NCBI GenBank assembly: GCA_027297005.1
Contig: JAPUIN010000013.1
Location: 1 to 5,944 of the forward strand
Origin: Acidobacteriota bacterium
GTDB taxonomy: Bacteria; Acidobacteriota; Polarisedimenticolia; Gp22-AA2
DNA length: 5,944 nucleotides
Direction of reading: 5' to 3'
Part shown: piece after piece, positions 1 through 5,944 of the stretch
How positions within the stretch are numbered: the first letter of the stretch is position 1
Layout: every line of letters starts with the position of its first letter
Notes under the pieces: model-generated
Databases searched by the model: none
Told to the model about the DNA's origin: nothing
The model's input: only the letters and a program-made list of their open reading frames with translations
Made by a program: the position numbers and the translations under genes

Positions 1-220
1 CATCCCGAACCAACCGCCCGCGGATCCGCCCGGGAAGCAGGCCGAACCACTCGCCGTATTTCCGGTTCACATAGCGGTATTTCAGATCGCGATCGATCGA
101 GGCGATGAGCAGCGGAATACTGTCGAGCAGGCTTCTGGGCGCGGTCTCGATCCGTCCGATCGGCGGAAGCACACGGACATCTGCTGTCCGCTTCCGATTG
201 CCGGTCGTGAGTCGACTCAT
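1..220 (-). CDS. PAS-domain protein, N-terminal part only (runs off the window edge)
   Basis: The 73 visible residues begin with a basic, unstructured-looking tail of about 27 residues. They then enter a PAS fold (PAS_4 type) with the typical run LLDSIPLLIASIDRDLKYRY, then VNRKYGEWFGL and an IRGR turn, at about residues 32-70. PAS domains sense small ligands, redox state or light, and usually sit in front of a histidine kinase, GGDEF/EAL, sigma-54 activator or further PAS modules; the output domain here lies outside the window, so the role is unknown. The ATG at 218-220 is chosen because a GAGG (229-232) lies 8 nt upstream and the PAS domain follows at a normal distance. The frame stays open upstream, so a longer N-terminus is possible. 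No signal peptide or membrane segment is seen in the visible part. It has the same orientation as the upstream oxidase gene but a 263-nt gap, so it probably has its own promoter. Confidence 0.8.
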   Translation of the reverse strand, partial: MSRLTTGNRKRTADVRVLPPIGRIETAPRSLLDSIPLLIASIDRDLKYRYVNRKYGEWFGLLPGRIRGRLVRD

Positions 221-270
221 GTGTGGCGCCTCAAAAACTCGCGCAGCCCGGAGCAGAATCGGGGAGGGCC

Positions 271-293
271 CGCCACGGATGGCGATCGTGGCG
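271..293. repeat. 7-bp inverted repeat with 9-nt loop
   Basis: CGCCACG at 271-277 pairs with CGTGGCG at 287-293. On the minus-strand transcript it would form a GC-rich hairpin about 50 nt upstream of the PAS start codon. It could be a leader hairpin or a chance structure in GC-rich DNA. Confidence 0.4.
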
Positions 294-349
294 TCGGCCT
301 GTGTGTGTCGGATCTCCGGTTCGGACCCGTCGCACCGTGCGGCGCGCAG

Positions 350-373
350 GGATTACTGTGGATGGTAATCCAC
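350..373. repeat. Two overlapping inverted repeats (possible operator or alternative hairpins)
   Basis: GGATTAC (350-356) and GTAATCC (365-371) form a perfect 7-bp inverted repeat with an 8-nt spacer. GTGGAT (358-363) and ATCCAC (368-373) form a second, overlapping 6-bp repeat with a 4-nt loop. The two stems share bases and exclude each other. The location, about 130 nt upstream of the PAS gene, suits a dimeric repressor or activator site; the alternative is a pair of competing RNA hairpins. No regulator can be named. Confidence 0.4.
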
Positions 374-483
374 CCGACAGGATGCCCACAAGGGTTTCGT
401 CGACTTCGGCCACGCCCCGGATCACTCGGCGCCTCTCATGAGATCACCAGGTCAACTCTGACGGGGGCGGGCGATCGTTCGGA

Positions 484-1860
484 TCAGCTCGACAGGCCGA
501 CGCCGATCGCGTCGAGGAAGCGCAGCAGCAGGCTTCTGCCCCCGTCCTCGTCGACGCGACGCAAATCGCGGGTGACCCACCGGACCACCATCCCACGCAA
601 TGGCTCGGGCGGGTACGGGAACGGCCGGCGTCCGAGCAGTTGCATCTCCGGATACGGCATCTCACGATCGAAGGCCAGGTGGGCCAGGGTGCGGCCCATG
701 AGACGCGTCGAACTGACCCCGTGGCCCGTGTAGCCGATGCCGTAGAGGATCCTTCCTCCCTCCAGCGAGCCAAAGAACGGCGTATAACGAGTCGTTGCGC
801 AGATCGGACCGCCCCACGCATAGGGGAATTCCAGGTTCGCCAGGCCCGGGAAATGCCGCCGGAAGCTGGCACGCAGCGCCTCGTAGTGTGGCGCCGAGTG
901 GTCGCACGACGTGTCGACCCGATCCCCGCGGTAGTAAACCGCTTCGCTCGTGCCCCACAGAATGCGATCGTCGGCCGTCAAGCGATAATAGTTGAAGAAG
1001 GTCCGCGCGTCGCCGACGCTCTGCCTGCCACGCCAGCCGATCACATCGCGCTGTTCCGGCGTGAGCGGGTCGCTGACCAGCACGTAGTCGTACAGCGGCA
1101 GAAAACTGCGCCGCAGGCCGGGCACCAGGTGGTGCGTGTAGGCGTTCGTCGCCAGGACGACCCGCCCGGCACGCACGATCCCCCCGGGCGTGGTGACCCG
1201 GAGACCGGCACCATCGCGCTCGATGCGCACCACGGGCGTCCGCTCGAATATTCGCGCCCCCAGACGGTCCGCTTCGCGAAGCAGCCCCTCGACCAGTTTC
1301 ACAGGATCGAGGATCGCCGCGCGCGGATTGAGGAGCGCTCCCTGATAGAGATCGCTGTGCAGTTCGGCCTGCGCCTCGTCGCGGTTCAGCCGTCGGATGT
1401 GCGTCATGCCGAGGCGGTGCGCGATCGGCAGCACCTCGTCGAGATCTCCGACCTGCCCGGGGGTGAGCGCCATGTCGAGAAGACCGTTGCGCTCCAGATC
1501 GCAGTCGATTCCCCTCGACGCCACGAACTCGACCAGCTCATCGAGATTCCGCCTGCCGAGGCGGGCCAAGGAGGCCGCCCCCTTCTCCCCGAAGTGAGCC
1601 ACGGCCAGACCGTGGGAATGGTCGATCCCTTCACCGGCCATGCCGGCGTTGCGACCGCTCGCGCCGTACGCGGCGCACCCCTGCTCCAGCACGACGACCG
1701 AACGCCCCGGCTCGAGTTCCCGGAGCGTCAGCGCCGTCCACAGGCCGGTGAATCCGGCCCCGACGATGACGATGTCGGCATCGCATCCAGCCTCGAGCGG
1801 CGGCAGCGGATCCCGGGTTCGGTTGGCAAGCCAGTAGCAGGATTGTTCGATCGGTTTCAT
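484..1860 (-). CDS. FAD-dependent amine/amino-acid oxidoreductase (DAO family, PuuB/DadA-like)
   Basis: This 458-residue protein belongs to the DAO superfamily of flavoenzymes, which oxidise C-N bonds of amines or amino acids to imines that hydrolyse to a carbonyl and ammonia. The Rossmann motif ADIVIVGAGFTGLWTAL has its glycines at about residues 34-39, and the ribose-binding Glu follows at about 59 in VVVLEQG. ASGRNAGM at about 67-74 is the family's FAD-contacting segment. The C-terminal FAD lock GIGYTGHGVSSTR is at about 374-386, close to gamma-glutamylputrescine oxidase-type proteins. A YW pair near the N-terminus also fits that group. Length is usual for the family and there is no signal peptide, so it is probably cytoplasmic. 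The ATG at 1858-1860 is preferred: the frame opens at a GTG at 1902, but that would add 14 residues the family lacks and would lie inside a hairpin loop. It lies 93 nt behind an aminotransferase, suggesting a shared amine or amino-acid catabolic role. Substrate unknown; glycine, D-amino-acid or polyamine derivatives are all possible. Confidence 0.87.
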   Translation of the reverse strand: MKPIEQSCYWLANRTRDPLPPLEAGCDADIVIVGAGFTGLWTALTLRELEPGRSVVVLEQGCAAYGASGRNAGMAGEGIDHSHGLAVAHFGEKGAASLARLGRRNLDELVEFVASRGIDCDLERNGLLDMALTPGQVGDLDEVLPIAHRLGMTHIRRLNRDEAQAELHSDLYQGALLNPRAAILDPVKLVEGLLREADRLGARIFERTPVVRIERDGAGLRVTTPGGIVRAGRVVLATNAYTHHLVPGLRRSFLPLYDYVLVSDPLTPEQRDVIGWRGRQSVGDARTFFNYYRLTADDRILWGTSEAVYYRGDRVDTSCDHSAPHYEALRASFRRHFPGLANLEFPYAWGGPICATTRYTPFFGSLEGGRILYGIGYTGHGVSSTRLMGRTLAHLAFDREMPYPEMQLLGRRPFPYPPEPLRGMVVRWVTRDLRRVDEDGGRSLLLRFLDAIGVGLSS

Positions 1861-1880
1861 GATACCTGCGGAATATTCAT
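1857..1880 (-). CDS. Possible 7-codon leader ORF overlapping the oxidase start
   Basis: ATG at 1878-1880 opens a tiny frame reading MNIPQVS, whose TGA stop overlaps the oxidase ATG as ATGA. A GGAGG (1891-1895) lies 10 nt upstream of its ATG, while the oxidase itself has only a weak AGG 4 nt before its own ATG. This would allow translational coupling through the leader. A frame this short can easily arise by chance, so it is offered as a hypothesis only. Confidence 0.25.
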   Translation of the reverse strand: MNIPQVS

Positions 1881-1885
1881 CCTGG

Positions 1886-1919
1886 GGCGGCCTCCACCCC
1901 ACGGGGGGATGAGGCGGCC
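1886..1919 (-). promoter_or_regulatory. Hairpin in the leader of the oxidase gene, covering a Shine-Dalgarno
   Basis: Bases 1886-1900 and 1905-1919 pair with 12 matches out of 15: 4 bp next to a 4-nt loop, a 2x2 internal loop, 5 bp, one mismatch and 3 bp. On the minus-strand RNA the 3' arm contains the GGAGG at 1891-1895. No U-run follows, so it is not an intrinsic terminator. It may modulate translation or stabilise a processed mRNA end between the aminotransferase and oxidase genes. Confidence 0.4.
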
Positions 1920-1953
1920 CGGGATGGTGCGTGGTGCTGTGGCGCCTCCGTTT

Positions 1954-3240
1954 TCAGGAAGCGGTGGATGAAAGCGCCTTATCGAGCGCCTTCACCGTGC
2001 GCTCGATCTCGCTCTCGCTGATGACGAGAGGCGGCTGAATACGGAGCACGTTCCCATAGAACCCGCCCACCCCGAGGAGGAACCCATCCTCGAGCATCAA
2101 CTCCTGCACCCGGCCGGCCGACGCCGCATCCGGGGCCCGCGTCCCGTCGGCGACGATCATCTCGATCCCGATCATCAGGCCGAGCCCGCGGACCTCGCCG
2201 ATGCGGGGCTGCTTCTTCGTCAGCCCGCGCAATCGCTCGAGCAAGTCCCTGCCCTTCCGATCAGCCGCCTCCGCCAGCCCCTCCTTGCGGAAAACCTCGA
2301 TGTTGGCGAGAGCCGCCGCGCAGGCGACCGGGTTGCCACCGAATGTGGACAGGTGATCACCGGGCTTGAACGCGTCGGCTATCTCGCGGCGCATCGTGAA
2401 CGCCGACAACGGGAAACCGTCGGCGATCCCCTTGGCCGTGACGACAATGTCGGGGATGACGCCGTAGTGCTCGATCGCCAGCATCCGGCCGGTGCGGCCG
2501 AAGCCGCTCTGAACTTCATCGCAGATGAACAGGATGCCGCGCCGCTCGAGGATCTCCTTCACGCGCCTGAAATAGTCGGGCGGCGGAATGATGATTCCAC
2601 CCTCGCCGAGAATCGGCTCGGCAATGAAGGCGGCCACCTCCCCCGAGGTCCGCTGATCGATGGCCCGCTCCACGTCACGCGCGCACTCGGCTGCGACGGT
2701 CCCGGGGTCGGATCCAAAGGGGCTTCTGTAGGTGTACGGCACCGCGGCGAACGCGACGCCCGGCAGGTACGGCCCGCCCCTCTTCTTGCGGCTCCAGTTT
2801 CCGGTGATGCTGAGGGTGGCCGCGGTGCGACCGTGGAACGACATCTCCAGGGCGATGAACTCGTTCTTCCCCGTGAACTGCTTCGCCACCCGCATGGCGC
2901 CCTCGATCGCCTCAGCACCGCTGCTGCCAAAGAACGAGACGCAGAGTTCCTTGCTCGGCATGATCCCGGCGAGCGCCTCGGCAAAGTCGGCGGTCGGTTT
3001 GTTGTGGTACAGGTACGAATTGCAGTGGACGAGACGGCGCATCTGAGCGGCGGCCGCCTCAATGATCTCCGGCCTGTTGTGGCCGGCATTAATCACGGAG
3101 ATCCCGGAGAAGAGGTCGAGATAGGCCCGCCCCTTGTCGTCGAAGACCGTGGCCCCCTCACCCCGATCGATCACGATCGGCTGGACTTTCTTGAGGAAGC
3201 CGGTGCTGACATAACGGTGGTATTTCTCGACGGTGTTCAA
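1954..3240 (-). CDS. Class III PLP-dependent aminotransferase (GABA / AGXT2-like)
   Basis: This 428-residue enzyme is a fold-type I, class III (omega) aminotransferase. Numbered from the TTG start, the phosphate-binding loop GSSGAEA is at about 105-111, SFHGRT at about 134-139, EPILGEGG with its Glu near 208, and DEVQSGFGRTG with the pyridine-N-binding Asp near 241. The Schiff-base Lys is near 270 in TAKGIADGFPL, FGGNP is at about 300-304, and LRIQPPL near the C-terminus holds the carboxylate-binding Arg near 400. The set is complete, so the enzyme should be active. The family moves an amino group from GABA, beta-alanine, ornithine-type or related donors to 2-oxoglutarate, pyruvate or glyoxylate; overall look is closest to 4-aminobutyrate and alanine-glyoxylate 2 enzymes, but the exact substrate is not readable. 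The frame opens at GTG 3276 with no ribosome site, whereas TTG 3238-3240 follows a strong GGGGGAGGA. The oxidase gene follows after 93 nt in the same direction. Confidence 0.9.
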   Translation of the reverse strand: MNTVEKYHRYVSTGFLKKVQPIVIDRGEGATVFDDKGRAYLDLFSGISVINAGHNRPEIIEAAAAQMRRLVHCNSYLYHNKPTADFAEALAGIMPSKELCVSFFGSSGAEAIEGAMRVAKQFTGKNEFIALEMSFHGRTAATLSITGNWSRKKRGGPYLPGVAFAAVPYTYRSPFGSDPGTVAAECARDVERAIDQRTSGEVAAFIAEPILGEGGIIIPPPDYFRRVKEILERRGILFICDEVQSGFGRTGRMLAIEHYGVIPDIVVTAKGIADGFPLSAFTMRREIADAFKPGDHLSTFGGNPVACAAALANIEVFRKEGLAEAADRKGRDLLERLRGLTKKQPRIGEVRGLGLMIGIEMIVADGTRAPDAASAGRVQELMLEDGFLLGVGGFYGNVLRIQPPLVISESEIERTVKALDKALSSTAS

Positions 3241-3243
3241 CAG

Positions 3244-3252
3244 TCCTCCCCC
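3244..3252 (-). promoter_or_regulatory. Strong Shine-Dalgarno that decides a TTG start
   Basis: The minus strand reads GGGGGAGGA here, with its GGAGG core (3245-3249) 4 nt before the TTG at 3238-3240. The spacing is short but usable. The upstream GTG at 3274-3276 has only C-rich sequence before it. This makes TTG the best start of the aminotransferase and removes 12 residues from the longest open frame. Confidence 0.6.
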
Positions 3253-3266
3253 GATCTCGGTGGCAT

Positions 3267-3275
3267 ATCGTAGCA
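3267..3275 (-). promoter_or_regulatory. Extended -10-like element upstream of the aminotransferase
   Basis: The minus strand reads TGCTACGAT, which matches the extended -10 pattern TG-N-TANNNT. Transcription would start near 3260, giving a leader of about 20 nt before the TTG start. The region 17 bp further upstream is a C-run with no recognisable -35, so this is only a candidate. Confidence 0.3.
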
Positions 3276-3283
3276 CGCCGTCA

Positions 3284-3311
3284 GGGGGGCGGGGCAGGGG
3301 GGGGCGTCGGG
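3284..3311 (+). other. G-quadruplex-type G-run cluster
   Basis: Four G-runs of 6, 4, 8 and 3 bases are separated by loops of 1, 2 and 4 bases (3284-3289, 3291-3294, 3297-3304, 3309-3311). This satisfies the usual G3+N1-7 rule for an intramolecular quadruplex on the plus strand, which is the template strand for all genes here. It lies in the 96-nt gap between purL and the aminotransferase, where no ordinary hairpin terminator is visible. It could pause or end transcription from purL, or affect the promoter next to it. Confidence 0.6.
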
Positions 3312-3336
3312 TGAAGAACGGGGACGTAGTGAGGTC

Positions 3337-5592
3337 CTATCCCCTGAGCAGGCGGGGGAGCGATTCGAGCCAGGTTTTTCGCGCACCGACGACCTCCAGA
3401 TCGACGACGCGCCCCGTGCCGACGCGGATCGAGAGACTCTCGCCGCCGACCTTGCCGAGGAGATGGATCGGCACGCCGGCGTTTCCTGCCACGTGCTCAA
3501 GGCGGGCCCGGCTCTCGGGCGGGGCCGAGAAGAGAATGCGTGAGGGAGCCTCGCCGAACAGCAACGCGTCGAGGCGACCCTTCGGCTCGAGGTTAATCTC
3601 GGCACCGACGGCGCCGTCAGGCCCGCTGATACAGCATTCGAGCAGGGCGAAGGCAAGTCCCCCTTCGGCGCAGTCGTGGGCGGAGCGGACGCAACCGTTG
3701 GCAATCGCACGCCGGGCGGTCTCCTGCACCGCCCTCTCTCGATCGAGATCGACCGCGGCGGGACGTCCCATTTCGCGGCCGTGGATCAGGGCGAGATACT
3801 CGCTCGCCGACAGGCTGCCTTCGGTCTCGCCGATCAGAAAGATGAGATCCCCCTCGCTGCGGAACCATTGCGTCATGGCGATCCCCACGTCGTCGAGAAG
3901 ACCGACCATCGCGATGGTCGGGGTGGGGTGGATAGCTCGGCCTTCCGTCTCGTTGTAGAAGGAGACGTTCCCTCCCACGATCGGAGCGTCGAGCGCGAGG
4001 CAGGCTGACGCGATCCCTGCAACAGCGCGCTCAAACTGCCACATAATCTCAGGCCGCTCGGGGTTGCCGAAATTCAGGCAGTCGGTGGTGCCGACCGGGA
4101 CGGCTCCGGCGCAGGCGAGGTTGCGCGCCGCCTCGGCGACCGCCAGCCTCGCCCCCTCCTCCGGATCGAGATAGCAGTAGCGGGCGTTACAATCGACCGA
4201 CAGCGCCAGACCCTGATTAGTTCCCTTCAGCCTGATCACGGCGGCGTCGGATCCCGGGCGGACGACGGTGTTGGAGCGCACCATATGGTCGTAGGTCTGG
4301 TAGACCGACTCGCGCGAGCAGAGATTGGGGGACGCGACGAGCCTGAGCAGCGGTTCGTTGCCATCCGGCGGCTCGGGAATCGACTCGATCCGGAGCCGCT
4401 CGAGCTCCTCCTGCCACGAGGGACGCTGCGCGGGCCGCTGGTAGCTCGGTGCCTCGTCGACGAGGAGACGCGCCGGGAGACTAGAGACGACCGCTCCCCC
4501 GAAGCGCACCACGACACGATCGCCCGCCGTGACACGTCCGACAACCGCTGCCTGCAGATCCCATTTCTCGAAGATCCGCCGTACGCGCTCCTCCCCCTGC
4601 GGCGTGGCGACCAGGAGCATCCGTTCCTGGGACTCGGAGAGCATGATCTCGTAGGGCGACATTCCCTCCTCCCTCAGCGGGACCTGATCGAGATCGATCT
4701 CCATGCCGCTGCCGGCCCGCGCCGCCATCTCGACGGTCGAGCAGGTGAGGCCCGCTGCCCCCATGTCCTGGATGCCGACGACCAATCCCGGTTCCTTCAT
4801 GACCTCGAGACAGGCCTCGAGCAGCAGCTTCTCGGTGAACGGATCCCCGACCTGCACGGTGGGCCGCTTCGACTCCGACTCGGCGTCGAACTCGGCGGAG
4901 GCCAGCAGGCTGGCCCCATGGATCCCGTCGCGGCCGGTGCGGGATCCAACGTAGAGGACCGGGTTCCCCACTCCGCTTGCCGACCCACGGTGGATCTTCT
5001 CCCGCCGCGCGATACCAAGGCTCAGGACATTGACGAGGATGTTGCCGTTATATGAGGGATGAAAATAGATCTCGCCGCCGACGGTCGGAATGCCGATGCT
5101 GTTTCCGTACCCCGCGATCCCCGCGACCACTCCGTCGAACAGGAACGGCGTGCGCGGGTGATCCGGGGCGCCGAACCGGAGAGAATTCAGCGACGCGATT
5201 GGCCGCGCCCCCATCGTGAAGATATCACGCAGGATGCCACCCACGCCGGTCGCTGCCCCCTGGTTCGGCTCGATGAAGGAAGGGTGGTTGTGGCTTTCCA
5301 TCTTGAAGACCGCAACGATCCCCGCGCCGAGGTCGACGACCCCGGCGTTCTCGCCGGGCCCCTGGATCATTCTGGGGCCTGCGGTCGGCAGCGACCCGAG
5401 GTGAACTTTGCTGCTCTTGTAGGAGCAGTGCTCGGACCACCTGACGGAGATGATGCCCAGTTCGGTGTAGGAGGGGGTTCTGCCCAGGCTCTCCACCGCC
5501 CTCTGATACTCCTCCTCCGTCATGCCGTGCTGGAGGGCAAGATCGAGGGTCACCTCCGGCTCCTTGATCTGCCGACGGGAGTCCTCGCTCAT
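3337..5592 (-). CDS. purL: Phosphoribosylformylglycinamidine synthase subunit PurL (FGAM synthase II)
   Basis: PurL uses ATP and ammonia delivered by PurQ to turn FGAR into FGAM, the fourth step of de novo purine synthesis, in the cytoplasm. The 751 residues match the short PurL that works with separate PurS and PurQ; the proteobacterial/eukaryotic fused form is about 1,300. Visible signatures are [11 protein letters not shown] (52-62), [20 protein letters not shown] (99-118, with the likely catalytic His at 101 and metal/ATP contacts), [14 protein letters not shown] (273-286), LSESQERM (318-325), [12 protein letters not shown] (501-512), [13 protein letters not shown] (537-549) and [10 protein letters not shown] (638-647). 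These trace the two AIRS-like halves, each with an N- and C-lobe. The ATG at 5590-5592 has GAGGTG (5601-5606) 8 nt upstream. The frame is intact to a TAG stop. It lies 57 nt behind the SEC-C gene and close to purQ, so it is probably co-transcribed with them. Confidence 0.97.
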   Translation of the reverse strand: MSEDSRRQIKEPEVTLDLALQHGMTEEEYQRAVESLGRTPSYTELGIISVRWSEHCSYKSSKVHLGSLPTAGPRMIQGPGENAGVVDLGAGIVAVFKMESHNHPSFIEPNQGAATGVGGILRDIFTMGARPIASLNSLRFGAPDHPRTPFLFDGVVAGIAGYGNSIGIPTVGGEIYFHPSYNGNILVNVLSLGIARREKIHRGSASGVGNPVLYVGSRTGRDGIHGASLLASAEFDAESESKRPTVQVGDPFTEKLLLEACLEVMKEPGLVVGIQDMGAAGLTCSTVEMAARAGSGMEIDLDQVPLREEGMSPYEIMLSESQERMLLVATPQGEERVRRIFEKWDLQAAVVGRVTAGDRVVVRFGGAVVSSLPARLLVDEAPSYQRPAQRPSWQEELERLRIESIPEPPDGNEPLLRLVASPNLCSRESVYQTYDHMVRSNTVVRPGSDAAVIRLKGTNQGLALSVDCNARYCYLDPEEGARLAVAEAARNLACAGAVPVGTTDCLNFGNPERPEIMWQFERAVAGIASACLALDAPIVGGNVSFYNETEGRAIHPTPTIAMVGLLDDVGIAMTQWFRSEGDLIFLIGETEGSLSASEYLALIHGREMGRPAAVDLDRERAVQETARRAIANGCVRSAHDCAEGGLAFALLECCISGPDGAVGAEINLEPKGRLDALLFGEAPSRILFSAPPESRARLEHVAGNAGVPIHLLGKVGGESLSIRVGTGRVVDLEVVGARKTWLESLPRLLRG

Positions 5593-5649
5593 GGGTGATT
5601 CACCTCGATCCCCGGAGGAGCCTGTCCGGCGCGAACCGACCGGCGCGCG

Positions 5650-5832
5650 TCAACTCTTCCGGCTCCCGAACAGGCTGGCGTCCCGGCTCGCCCGCTGCTG
5701 TTGCTCGGCCCGGTCGATGCAACACTGCTTGAACTTGCGCCCGCTGCCGCACGGGCAGGCATCGTTTCTCCCGATCTCCTCGAAATTGGGGGACGGCTTT
5801 CCCACAAGCCGTGCCAGGAACCGTCTGATCAT
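5650..5832 (-). CDS. Small stand-alone SEC-C zinc-binding protein
   Basis: This 60-residue protein carries one SEC-C motif, IGRNDACPCGSGRKFKQCC, at residues 20-38, with Cys 26, 28, 37 and 38 (C-x-C-x8-C-C). That is the zinc knuckle known from the C-terminus of SecA, where it binds SecB and ribosomes; many unrelated small proteins also carry it. The N-terminus is basic (MIRRFLARLVGK) and the C-terminus is polar and Gln/Arg-rich. There are no SecA motor domains, so this is not a SecA fragment with upstream remains: the bases before it encode the end of purQ. ATG at 5830-5832 is preceded by GAAGG, 7 nt away and overlapping the purQ TGA, with a 10-nt gap between genes. The purL gene follows after 57 nt. 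Role unknown; zinc binding is a firm inference, a function in purine synthesis is not. Confidence 0.85.
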   Translation of the reverse strand: MIRRFLARLVGKPSPNFEEIGRNDACPCGSGRKFKQCCIDRAEQQQRASRDASLFGSRKS

Positions 5833-5842
5833 GACCCGCCCT

Positions 5843-5944
5843 TCAAATCCGGGTCCTCCTGGCCTGCTGCCAGGAGTGAACGATCGAGTCGAAGATCCGC
5901 CGTCCCTGATCGTTTCCCAGAATCGGTTCGGCGCAACGGTCCGG
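5843..5944 (-). CDS. purQ: FGAM synthase glutaminase subunit PurQ, C-terminal 33 residues (runs off the window edge)
   Basis: The frame entering from the window edge reads PDRCAEPILGNDQGRRIFDS and then IVHSWQQARRTRI before a TGA at 5843-5845. This matches the end of PurQ, whose C-terminus runs MPHPERA..EP.LG..DG..IFES. PurQ is a class I glutamine amidotransferase that hydrolyses glutamine and channels ammonia to PurL. The purL gene in the same direction just downstream supports the call. In the family the His and Glu of HPE complete the catalytic triad; the His would lie just outside the window and the Glu position is Asp here. Only the tail is seen, so the Cys nucleophile and the start cannot be judged. 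The call rests on a short match recalled from memory plus context. Confidence 0.78.
   Translation of the reverse strand, partial: PDRCAEPILGNDQGRRIFDSIVHSWQQARRTRI

Larger units (their letters stand above)
221..483. other. Non-coding gap with several inverted repeats
   Basis: This 263-base stretch lies between the oxidase stop and the PAS gene start. Short open frames cross it but none has a recognisable protein or a good ribosome binding site. It carries a 7-bp stem with a 9-nt loop (271-293), a short CGCAC/GTGCG palindrome (331-341), two overlapping inverted repeats (350-373) and a perfect 10-bp palindrome TCTCATGAGA (434-443). None is followed by a T-run on the transcribed strand, so none is a standard intrinsic terminator. 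The stretch most likely holds the promoter and 5' leader of the PAS gene; I could not find a convincing -35/-10 pair. Confidence 0.6.

Noticed and set aside
231..425. 64-codon minus-strand frame containing AEVDETLVG, which faintly recalls a transposase DDE segment
   Set aside because: The likeness is a few residues only, the rest is Arg/Pro-rich, there are no terminal repeats or target duplication, and the GTG start lacks a ribosome site.
126..538. 12-bp direct repeat AGCAGGCTTCTG at 126-137 and 527-538
   Set aside because: Both copies lie inside coding sequence and encode similar Arg-Ser-Leu-Leu stretches, so the match is most likely chance.
640..1971. Long plus-strand open frame (443 codons) opposite the oxidase
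   Set aside because: It is antisense to a well-supported flavoenzyme, has an Arg/Pro/Glu/Val-rich composition typical of GC-rich shadow frames, and shows no known motif.
2353..3273. Plus-strand open frame of 306 codons opposite the aminotransferase
   Set aside because: It mirrors the codon pattern of the minus-strand gene, which has all catalytic motifs; no ribosome site or recognisable domain was seen.
4285..5598. Plus-strand open frames opposite purL (4285-5055 and 5059-5598)
   Set aside because: Both are shadows of purL, whose identity is certain; their translations show low-complexity Arg/Asp/Gly-rich text.
5593..5649. Short inverted repeat CCGGA/TCCGG between the SEC-C gene and purL as a terminator
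   Set aside because: Only 5 bp with an 8-nt loop and no U-run; the genes are more likely co-transcribed.
5589..5807. 72-codon minus-strand frame overlapping the SEC-C gene
   Set aside because: It is another frame of the SEC-C gene, which has the conserved zinc motif and a good start; this frame has no motif.
1..5944. CRISPR arrays, tRNA or rRNA genes, insertion sequences
   Set aside because: No spaced direct repeats, no tRNA-like cloverleaf and no mobile-element ends were found on reading both strands; most of the window is intact coding sequence.

Overview
The window is GC-rich bacterial DNA in which every supportable gene lies on the minus strand. Read in the direction of transcription, from high to low coordinates, the order is: the tail of purQ (5843-5944, cut by the window edge), a 60-residue stand-alone SEC-C zinc-binding protein (5650-5832), purL (3337-5592), a class III PLP aminotransferase (1954-3240), a DAO-type FAD-dependent oxidoreductase (484-1860), and the first 73 residues of a PAS-domain protein (1-220, cut by the other edge). 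High GC, GTG/TTG-type starts and a short PurL of the PurS/PurL/PurQ kind fit many bacterial phyla (Acidobacteria, deltaproteobacterial or Eisenbacteria-like lineages are possible). The short PurL argues against a gammaproteobacterium, which would carry the long fused PurL. I cannot name the taxon from this sequence.

Purine block (3337-5944): PurQ (glutaminase subunit) and PurL (synthase subunit) together make FGAM in step 4 of IMP synthesis; PurS, the third partner, is not in the window. A small SEC-C protein sits between the two subunit genes, 10 nt behind the purQ stop, with its ribosome binding site overlapping that stop. Such tight packing suggests co-translation with purQ.

Amine/amino-acid block (484-3240): an omega-amino-acid (GABA/AGXT2-like) transaminase is followed by a PuuB/DadA-like amine oxidase. 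The pair suggests oxidation of an amine or amino acid plus transamination of an amino-acid intermediate, but the substrate cannot be read from sequence. The gap before the aminotransferase (3241-3336) holds a G-quadruplex-type G-run cluster, an extended -10-like element and a strong Shine-Dalgarno in front of a TTG start, so this block may be transcribed separately from the purine genes. The gap before the oxidase (1861-1953) holds a hairpin covering a GGAGG that would serve a possible 7-codon leader ORF overlapping the oxidase start.

Sensor edge (1-483): a 263-base non-coding stretch with several inverted repeats leads into a PAS-domain protein. The window is mostly ordinary metabolism. The points that deserve a second look are the SEC-C insertion in the pur cluster, the Asp in the PurQ tail, and the small regulatory-looking structures between genes; I saw no clear evidence for a new multi-gene system.
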